64,000 bases of DNA, from the NCBI GenBank assembly GCA_002104905.1, contig MCFE01000037.1, forward strand, positions 124,001-188,000. Direction: 5' to 3'. Below the pieces are notes generated by a model. It was given only the letters and a program-made list of their open reading frames with translations, ran no database searches and was not told the DNA's origin. This document shows, piece by piece, positions 56,064 to 64,000 of this stretch. Each line of letters starts with the position of its first letter. Within the stretch, counting starts at the first letter, position 1. Source of the DNA: Basidiobolus meristosporus CBS 931.73. Lineage: Eukaryota > Basidiobolomycota > Basidiobolomycetes > Basidiobolales > Basidiobolaceae. Both the position numbers and the translations under genes were made by a program.

Positions 56064-56587
56064 TATAGCTGATGCGGATCAGAAATTGAAACCCGAGAAG
56101 CACATCAACATTGACAATTGGGCTCTTATATTTTTGCCGACAATACTGACAACTATCAATGTACCCAAGTCTTAGAAATTCAGTGAGCCTGGACTATCTT
56201 CATAGACGAATAACGTTGTGGGTAAGGCAACAATTTTGTTCACAACTCCTAATACTGTAGATCCTATATATCTTAAATACCGTAAAGCTATATGTATGCT
56301 ATCATAAGGTGGCCTACTTAGACATAGGACCTAGGGTAGCTTTCAGAATCTAATTGCTTTCATACTGACAATTGACCAGATCTAATCTAATTGTCGACAT
56401 GTCAGGGTGTAGGAATAATTTTGCAAAATCTGTAATTCTTGGGAATTAAGATTCAAGATATAGCATGAGCGTATATCAGGTTTGCGCTTGCCTATCAGTG
56501 GCGAGTCTCATGCCCTAAGGTTTGGAAATTAATGTCCTACAAGTGGCGGTTCAATTATTATCTCCCTTTCTGAAGCCTTGAAATTGA
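56064..56587. other. Former A9/B9 promoter region
   Basis: Its length matches the other divergent promoters, but no TCGGCC half-site or clear shared block is seen. Nothing else recognised. Confidence 0.4.
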
Positions 56588-57471
56588 ATGTCTGATTCGG
56601 TTGGTAAAGCCAAGGTCATCCGCCACACTGCCCAATACAACGACGTTGTCGAGCTCACTTGCCAGGTGCTTCTCGAGGGCGACTTCGAAGAGGCTTACAC
56701 CAAGGCTGACAACAGCATGGTTGTCCCCACTGACACTGTCAAGAACACCTGCTACGTCATTGCCAAGAAGTCCGACCATGTTCAGACCATCGAGCGTTAT
56801 GCTTACGAGCTTGGCAAGCACTTCGTTGACAAGTACTCTCATGTCACCCATGCTCATGTGCACATTGTCAAGTACCGCTGGACCAGAATTAACATCAATG
56901 GCGAGCTTCACCCTCACTCCTTCTACCGTGACGGCAGTGAGACCAGAGAGACCTGGGTCACAGTCAGTGCGAACGATGTCAGCATCAAGTCTGGCTTGGA
57001 AGGCCTTCTTGTGTTGAAGACCACCGGCTCGTCCTTCACCAGCTGCCATCACTGTGAGAACACCACTCTCCAAGACGCTGATGGCCGTATCTTCTCCACC
57101 ACTGTCAAGGCCCATTACAACATCGACACCTCGATTGGAGTCGAGAACATTCCCTTCGACCGCATCTTTGAAGGAGTCCGCAAGACCACCCTGGATGTGT
57201 TCGCTCACGATGACTCTGCCTCAGTCCAGGCCACCATGTACCGCATGGCTGAGTTGATCTTGAAGCGTTTCCCAGAAGTCTGTGATGTGTACTACGCACT
57301 CCCCAACAGCCATCACTTCACCACCAACCTTGCCCCTTCAACCTCCCTAACGCTGGCCAAGAGATGGCCATTTTCTCCACTGTAACTGATTTCTCTAGCT
57401 ATATCACTGCTACCATTGTTCGTCGTGGTAACAAGTTTCAATTTTCATCAGTGCCTGCCTTCTCTGATTAG
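56588..57471 (+). pseudogene. Urate oxidase, type B, copy B9, decayed
   Basis: It starts MSDSVGKAKVIRHTAQYND. Compared with intact B genes it lacks the ELKRQAY and RVTKA segments by two in-frame deletions close to the N-terminus. The frame then stays open to about 57,332, where one missing C (ttgccccttc for ttgcccccttc) shifts it. The normal stop is also lost and the old frame runs on to 57,471. Substitutions TSCHHC, ADGRIF and PEVCDVYY lie in conserved stretches. Confidence 0.9.
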
Positions 57472-57496
57472 ATAACCGTCACAATTGGCCGCCACT
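57458..57496 (+). repeat. Extra copy of the uricase C-terminal coding tail
   Basis: Immediately after B9, ccttctctgatta followed by ataaccgtcacaattggccg repeats the tail coding DFSGYITATIGRR. This is a short tandem duplication or junction of two B-type 3' ends, right beside the telomeric palindrome. Confidence 0.6.
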
Positions 57497-57542
57497 ACCC
57501 CGTATTCGGTCATCATAAAATACGACTGGTTCGCCTCACATT

Positions 57543-57569
57543 TTAGGGTTAGGGTAACCCTAACCCTAA
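57543..57569. repeat. Head-to-head interstitial telomeric motif
   Basis: Two TTAGGG units followed by T, a central A, then the exact inverse with two CCCTAA units: a 27-bp palindrome with perfect 13-bp arms. TTAGGG is the common fungal telomere repeat. The orientation, TTAGGG leading into CCCTAA, is that of two chromosome ends joined end to end. Uricase B copies converge on it from both sides. Confidence 0.75.
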
Positions 57570-57606
57570 GCATAAAATTTGAGGTTGAGCAAAAAACTTC
57601 CATGAC

Positions 57607-57857
57607 TTATAGTTTGTTTCCCCCACGACCAATGATGGGGGTGAAGTAACCCAAGATGTCAGTAATGGGTGAGGAGATGACTATTTAGGAATGGTGTCTA
57701 TTGGGGAGAGCATAGTACACATCATGGACTTCGGGGAAGTACAAGAACAACTCAGCCAGGCGGTACATGGTGGCCTGGACTGAGGCAGAGTCATCATGAG
57801 CGAACACATCCAAGGTGGTCTTGCAGACACCTTCAAAGATACAGTGGAATAGGATGA
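57607..57857 (-). pseudogene. Urate oxidase type B remnant, B10
   Basis: Read on the minus strand it encodes the C-terminal third of type B: IFEGVCKTTLDVFAHDDSAS, VQATMYRLAEL and the VHDVYYALPN block. An internal deletion follows, then the tail GRGGNKL and a stop. The N-terminal two thirds are missing. Its strand is opposite to all other B genes of the distal half. Confidence 0.85.
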
Positions 57858-57877
57858 GTAATCCCTGATACCAGAGC

Positions 57878-58081
57878 TGACACGATGTTATTGAGCTCAC
57901 CGCTCAAGTCCTCCTCGATGGCAAGTTCGAGACTTCCTACACCGAGGCTGACACCTCTGTCGTTGTCCCCACTGACACTGTCAAGAACACCCTCTATGTC
58001 CTCGCCCAGAAGGCCGAGAATGTCCAGACCATCGAGCGTTTCGGCTACGAGATTGGTCAACACTTCATCAACAGATACTCT
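57878..58081 (+). pseudogene. Urate oxidase type A remnant, A10
   Basis: The plus-strand segment encodes type A residues from about HDVIELTAQVLLDGK to EIGQHFINRYSD and then stops matching. It includes the Thr-Asp catalytic motif. The start and the last two thirds are absent. It is the only type A sequence on the plus strand. With B10 it forms a mirror image of the usual A(-)B(+) pair, with the promoter deleted. Confidence 0.88.
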
Positions 58082-58154
58082 GACCGAGCAGAGTCCATTC
58101 GTAGAGATCAGTGATTTACTATGGTTTGTTATTAGCTTCTTTTTTGTATATTGA

Positions 58155-58963
58155 CACTTGAGCTAATAGTTTGATGATTCATTAACATTCATTAATTGTT
58201 GCGCTACCAACGTTTCAAGTATTCTCTTCTGGTATTTGGTGATTTTGGTGGCCAGTATCCCAGCATCTTGTGGTAATCACCGAGCTTTTACCCGCAGAAT
58301 TTATTGGGTAATACCCTGAGATTGTTTCAATTATGTAGGTAGTTCTTGGATGCATTTGGGGTTTCTAGAACCATGAACAGGTGCTTTGACTGACACGGAT
58401 CGGTTCTAGTTAAACACCGATTCGGGTGCCCGATATGGAGAAATCAGGTAAGAGATGTCTTTCATCTGAATATTCATCACAACATGCACTCGTTCGATCA
58501 GATTCTGTTTAATTTCCGCGTGGTAGGCCATGGCTTTTATCTTGGTGTATATCCTTTTTGATTACCTGCTCTTTCTTAAGCACACCACCCAGCTTGCCTC
58601 ATACGGACTGTTGGCGATACTTTGGAAGCAATGGAGGGGAAGTGGCGGGGAGGGCTGATGCAAGTATATTCATTATTGTAAATGTTAAACCAAACCAATG
58701 ATTAGGCTTGGCAAAGAAATAACCGGTTATTACGAGTTCTATCTGGCCCATTCTTGATCTATTATCACGCAGGGTTAGTTAAAGTGTATGGTTTGACCAG
58801 TTGCATCTATATACACATTCCTATATTTGGTTAAAGTGGGCTGATCTAACCAGAGAACTTCGCAGGGTGAGGGAAAATGTGTGCTTTGACATAAATACTC
58901 TCTCACTCCACCTTCGGCTTCTGGCGATATTTATATCTTCATCAAAATTCAACCCTCCCCAAC
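58155..58963. other. Intergenic, nothing recognised
   Basis: No ORF of note. A cataaatact at 58,889 lies about 75 bp before the zinc-finger ATG and could be its TATA element. Confidence 0.4.
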
Positions 58964-59527
58964 ATGTATCCTCATTCTATGAACACAGCAGATCGCTCAA
59001 ATATGATGGAATTGGTATTTCATTCGCTTGGGGTTTATCCTTCGATGGCCGATACTTTTCCGCCCAGGTATGCCAGTTCGGCCTCCGTTATGCCGCACAG
59101 AATGCTCTTCGAGAATAGTCTATTATTTTCACATTTCTTAGAGCTAGGTGAACAACTACCAACCTCGAATCATCGTATTTCGGGCTATTACGATTCTCTA
59201 GTCCCACAATCCACAAGCCCGCAAGTGTCAACAGTTGGCTCCAACACGGCTTCAGAGAATTCCTCACGTAAAAACAGTCAAGGGAAGGTCAAAACTCTTC
59301 AGAGAGATCGTCCATATGCCTGCACACATTGCCTAAGGACATTCACAAGAAAGTATGATTTAGAACGTCATGAAAGATTACATACTGGTGATCGGCCTTA
59401 CCAGTGTGCATTTTGTCACAATTCGTATGCCAGAGTGGACGCCAGGCAACGCCACTACAAATATGACGGCACATGCTCTTTTCTGTATACTATTACGAAA
59501 AGCAGTGGTATTGAAATGCCGTTTTAA
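58964..59527 (+). CDS. Two-finger zinc-finger protein, putative transcription factor
   Basis: A single-exon frame of 187 aa. The first ~115 residues are low in complexity with Ser, Pro and Asn. Finger 1 is classical C2H2 (YACTHCLRTFTRKYDLERHE, C-X2-C-X12-H-X3-H), followed by the TGDRPY linker. Finger 2 (YQCAFCHNSYARVDARQRHY) has C-X2-C-X12-H and then a Cys six residues later (YKYDGTC), a C2HC variant seen in several fungal regulators. DNA binding is inferred; the target is unknown. It is the first intact gene beyond the uricase array. Confidence 0.75.
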   Translation: MYPHSMNTADRSNMMELVFHSLGVYPSMADTFPPRYASSASVMPHRMLFENSLLFSHFLELGEQLPTSNHRISGYYDSLVPQSTSPQVSTVGSNTASENSSRKNSQGKVKTLQRDRPYACTHCLRTFTRKYDLERHERLHTGDRPYQCAFCHNSYARVDARQRHYKYDGTCSFLYTITKSSGIEMPF

Positions 59528-62500
59528 AGTGCATTTCGTTACCAATTCCAATTGTATATACATAGTTCATTTGCTCTCTATGCTATCATATCTCTCTACC
59601 ATTGAATCGAATTTCGTAGCGGTTTTTGGCAACACAGCTGATACCCGATCTATTTACTGTAATGCCCTTTATGTGTAGTAAGATAGTAAATAGTTCAGTG
59701 GATCTTGTTGGCGATAAACTTGTTTCAATGTCACATTACAAATAATGACGAAAGCGATTTCCGCCATAGTTGTCTCAGTGCTCAACATCACCTATATGAA
59801 AGGAGAGTTTCGGCCAAAGCATACCTGTTAATGACATTGTGTCAGCTCTAGCTCTCCTTGATCTGAATGATCTGTTACAGTAAGCAAATATTCTATAATA
59901 ATATAGACGCAATCAGTATGTGAGATGTGGAGTACAGAGGCAGTTTATAGTAAGTAACATAAATCAGGTCCTTGGCAGGAATATGCAATGCACCATGATT
60001 TGAAATACATTAGTTGTACATATTAGTGTTGGAAATATCGGATATATGATAAATAGAGAGGTCAAGGTATACCAAATTATATAGTTCCCACCAGCTACAC
60101 TCGCAGGGGTGGAGAAACATGAAAATGGCGCAGTGGTCAAAACATTCTTATCATCTGGACCTTAGGGTAAGGCACCCTATTTCCTTATATAATACGCGTG
60201 ATTTCCATCATATGATTTTATGATGATAGCTCAACTGATCGGCTAAAAGTGTGGCAAGGCAAAGGCTGGCTGGTTGATTTTCTTTGGAGCATGCCGATAA
60301 AAAAAGATGAAATGTTTAACTGGGTGGAAGTCGATATTATCCTCTTAGGATATATTATTGCTCTAAGCCGCCACAAAGTCTGACTTCTCTTGCTTGATGT
60401 ATACAGGGCTTGTTCGTGAACAAAAGGGGCTGCATGGTCTTCTGTATTTCTGGAAGAATCATTGCTCACCGTGCCGCCGAAGAGAAAGCTTCATTCCTTG
60501 GTTGGAAAACCAATCTGACAAAGGTGTAACGTCTTTCTCCTTTGATTAGTAAACTGGTTGGATATGTTACCCCAAGATATTGGGCTCTTACCGGCCATTC
60601 CTGGAAAACTGCGCGGTGGATACACCGTAAAGGGTTCACTATAAACGTGAGTGAGCATGTAGTTATGTCCTTCTTTCCAAGTCCTGGGAATGGAAAAGAT
60701 GCGTTAGGAGCAATATCGAATTACAACTTCTCACTTTTCTACCTCATGATATCCCACAGACTAAACCGTAGTCTATATTTTCCTTCCACCCTTACCGAGA
60801 GGTCAGGAAACAGAAAAAAAACGCCAGGGTTGCCGTCCATATGCCTGAGTTGATACGAGGAGGAGACGGTGCAGCCTATTAAATTTCGGACGTTAACAGG
60901 CCCGCCAAGAGATATAATAGAAGAACCTTGCCGCTCTTGACTAGACGTTGGTATGGACGCCGGATTGACTACTACGTTACAATCATGCTGGAAATCAGCT
61001 GACCAAAGGTCCGCATGTACAACAAAATTTGCGATTTCGACCGTACTTTGGAGAAGTCAGTTAGTGCAAGGGAGTCAGACGGCATTATTGAAAGGTGTGC
61101 TACTTTTCAGTGGTCGTATTGTTGGTCTTGAGTTCCAGTATCGGGAGTGGCCCAATTAGTCTACGGTCCTTGTCACCAAATCCACACATTCTCGCCCGTG
61201 TAGGCTGTTGAAGGATTTCCAAAGAGTATCTGATGGGTTGAAAATGGTTAATGAGTTGAGCACCAATGTAATCCACGCCAGCACTACCTGGTCATCGTTG
61301 TTGTAAGAATACGGTGAGGAAAAACAAAAACACGTGAATGCAAAAAGGATAAAAGCAAAAAGGATAAGGGAGTGACTTTTCCTTTCTTATAATAAATTTA
61401 CTGGGCAGAAGTGAAGTTGAAGTTACCATATCAGGTGGGACGTACCAAGTTCTATATGGCATGCAGAGCGGTGCCGTTATAAAGTAGGATCCGATATAGT
61501 TTGGGGGTTGTTGGAATACCAAGTTATCTGTCATACCTTTATGCCACCCCATTTACCTTCACTCTTAACCAACTGGTTTCTTGCTGCTAATTGGTTAGCA
61601 GCTGTTGATAATCTAGATTGAAGATGGACAAATGTATTATCAGGAATTATGGACTTTGAACCTGATTGGCCGAACGAGTTCGAGGACGCATCCGACTGCT
61701 TCAATCTTGAGCGATCATAGTCTGGTTGCCTATTTCTGCATATACCATCTGCTCTTACGATATAGCGAATGTCTAAAGGAGGCTTTACATAGGATTTATA
61801 TTTAGGCTAATGAGTCAGCAGCGTTAATTGCTTCCGCATCAATTAAACAACCCGCTCTACCTCAAGATTAGTTACCATCCTTTTCCCTCTACTGAATCCT
61901 GCTCAATTAACCTGAACATGACTGCTTTGATTTGGCAATGTGATACAATCGAACCATAAACTAAGCTTTGTTCTGGTTGTTGTTTCTGAACTCGATCTGT
62001 GGGATTTCTTGTCTATCCTCACATAGTACCCGTGAAGATTGCGATAATTAGTGGCGCACCTTATCTCATGTTTCATGTATCGTTAATCCTCCATGTATTT
62101 GTCCAAATGTAATCTTATTTGGATGACTCGCCCCCAGGGTAGGTGATAGAAAGATGGAAGCGAGAATAAAATGGTCAACACAGTTCATTCCCTATTTTGG
62201 CCATTAGTGTATGATACATGCTACGTACGTCCTAGGACCAGAACAATTGTGAAGTCTAAATGTGGCAATACATAATTAAACGAGCTATATGAAGTTCTCT
62301 GTGTGATTCCTTTTTATTCTCTGATGCATTATCCTCTCCTTATTGGAATGAATATTAGTGATTAGGCCCCAGTACACAGTTGCTGAGCCCGTATCACATT
62401 GATTCACATGATACTATCATGTTACGAACACGTTACCGCATATAGACTCCATATTGGAGGGGGAGTAATGGTGTTTGTAACACTAACGTTTACAGAAAGC

Positions 62501-64000
62501 GAAAATCAAGCTACAAACTCTTTCGAGGATAGCACTTTGGGAAGCCTAGAGATCAGCGATCATGCCAGATGAGCCGATTTGCTCGTCAATTTAATCGAAT
62601 TTTATTGGGGAGAATTGGTTGCAAGTATTCCTGTAGTCAAATTTATTCATATTCTCAATTTTATACTATTAGCCGAGAATACCTTTTCAACAATTCTCTT
62701 TCCTTATGGAAGTGTCAGAGTGTTGAGAGTATACTCACATTACATGACGCTAAACAAAATAATATATGAATATATGACAAACTTAGACATTGGTGCTGGT
62801 GTAAAATCTAATGACGAGCTTATATTTGAAAAGTATACTTCGATTCAGGTATATTACTTATTACCTCATTGATTCGAGGAGAGTTCAAAGTTATTTGGTG
62901 AGCTAGGATTATGATATCATATCCACTAGCCAGTTGACAGTGAATTAGCATGATTGCCATACTTTATAATAGGTCTGTTTTCATCAAGAGAGATTGACCA
63001 AGTTGGAGAATTTACAACTTGAAGCTTGTAAGATTATGCCTGGTAAGGATTTAGTACAGTATCACTTCTTATCTAGTATCAAATCTATTCTATGCCTTAT
63101 TTTCATGTGATAGCTGTCTCACCTTAGTATCACCTGATTTTAGGATTTATTGATTTCCCGGAAGTGATGGCAATTTTCCAGGAGAGGGAGGTCCTTCTTT
63201 CCATTGTTTGCCTGGCGCTTATTTCAATACAAATAAAAAAGCCAATCTATAGATTTAAAGTATCCTTGGTAAATATCCTTGATCTGGAGTTAGTGGGAGA
63301 TATATAAAGTGATAAACCACCCAACGCGCTGTCCCAGCAAATATTGCAGTATGACCTAGTAAGCGCAACGAAGACCAAGTCCCAATATTGTATGCCTTAT
63401 TACTAGTATGTACCTTGTCCAGAGCACAGTCCGGGTATTGAAAGAAGCTAATGGTACCTTATTAGACAGAGTCATTGTTGGCTACATCAATTGTTATGCT
63501 GTACCCTACCAAGGTGGATTACTGCGCAACAGTTGTCACCAAAAGAATCTGTTGGGGTAGATGACAGTATTCGAAATTTGCAGGAAAGTAACATGTACTG
63601 ATTTTTTCTTCAGCCAGGCTAAAAATGGCACTCCATACCTTTTTTGGATTTTCTGTGGATGAATTGCTGTCTTGTCGATTGCTTTGCCAGGTGTTGAGCC
63701 ATGCCTACCACATCAAATTTCAACCACATTGTTTTCATTGAACACATGGTTACAGAAAGCTATTGCACATACATAGGCTAAGACCACATCTCAGAATACT
63801 ATTGTTTCCAAGTACATGTTTTGTTTGATAGTAAATGTATATTTACTAACTTGGACCTGGTCTAGTCCATGTTATCAGTTATAGCTTAAGCCATATGCAT
63901 TGAGCGGCTCTGGGTCGGTAATGCTTTGACGATTTTTCTTTTAATTCCTTTTGACACAAATCAGCCACACGGTATGGATAAATTTATACCAGAAGAAACA
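59528..64000. other. Gene-poor AT-rich region, nothing recognised
   Basis: 4.5 kb with only short ORFs and no recognised domain, RNA or transposon. A 97-codon open stretch at 62,579-62,872 followed by possible splice sites is discussed under rejected items. Confidence 0.4.

Noticed and set aside
57543-57569. CRISPR-like or terminator-like reading of the palindrome
   Set aside because: The units are exact TTAGGG telomere repeats in inverted order, there is no repeat-spacer structure, and the sequence context is eukaryotic.
62569-63060. Possible spliced gene: open stretch to about 62,847, donor-like gtatat, acceptor-like tag near 62,971, then a Leu-rich stretch (ERLTKLENLQLEACKIMPG)
   Set aside because: The first stretch lacks a good start, the product is not recognised, and splice sites of this quality occur by chance. 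It could be a decayed gene but cannot be supported.

Overview
This window looks like nuclear DNA of a filamentous, probably early-diverging (zygomycete-type) fungus. The reasons are short GT-AG introns, Ypt1, Crm1 and Dre2 orthologues of clearly fungal type, Copia and Plavaka/Tnp2-like transposons, and TTAGGG telomere-type repeats. Basidiobolus or a relative would fit, because a uric-acid-rich vertebrate-gut niche would suit the gene content, but that is inference. All family assignments come from reading motifs; no searches or alignments were run.

Layout. Bases 1-15.6 kb are a transposon graveyard: a Plavaka/Tnp2-like (CMC-type) DNA element with in-frame stops and a divergent accessory ORF, a 211-bp MITE, a complete but dead Copia retrotransposon with 349-bp LTRs, a second rearranged Plavaka-type copy, and an older Copia remnant carrying two insertions of one short repeat. 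From 16.1 to 22.0 kb two paralogous nucleoside hydrolases flank a vacuolar-type amino acid transporter; the two hydrolases share a 278-bp perfectly identical tract that suggests gene conversion.

From 22.5 to 58.1 kb lies an extraordinary array of urate oxidase (uricase) genes. I count 20 loci: 12 intact, 5 near full length but disrupted, and 3 remnants. They belong to two paralogous types, here called A (N-terminus with AYLKKQAYGK) and B (N-terminus with VELKRQAYGK), which alternate strictly A-B-A-B. The first three pairs (22.5-30.5 kb) are all on the minus strand, head to tail. A block of three single-copy housekeeping genes follows: DRE2, CRM1/exportin-1 and YPT1/Rab1. From 40.6 kb the pairs are divergent, A on minus and B on plus, sharing a promoter of about 0.5 kb. 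The array decays towards 58 kb. At 57,543 a head-to-head telomeric motif separates the last A(-)B(+) pair from a mirror-image B(-)A(+) remnant.

Functionally, nucleoside hydrolases release free bases from nucleosides and urate oxidase oxidises urate, so the window is a purine catabolism (nitrogen scavenging) region with very high uricase dosage. A TCGG-N6-CCGA palindrome, the site type bound by the Aspergillus purine activator UaY and by yeast Ppr1, lies in one divergent promoter. Its TCGGCC half recurs at a similar distance from the start in five A-type promoters. The uricases have no introns and no canonical peroxisomal C-terminus. Bases 58.2-64 kb hold one small zinc-finger gene and otherwise nothing recognisable.
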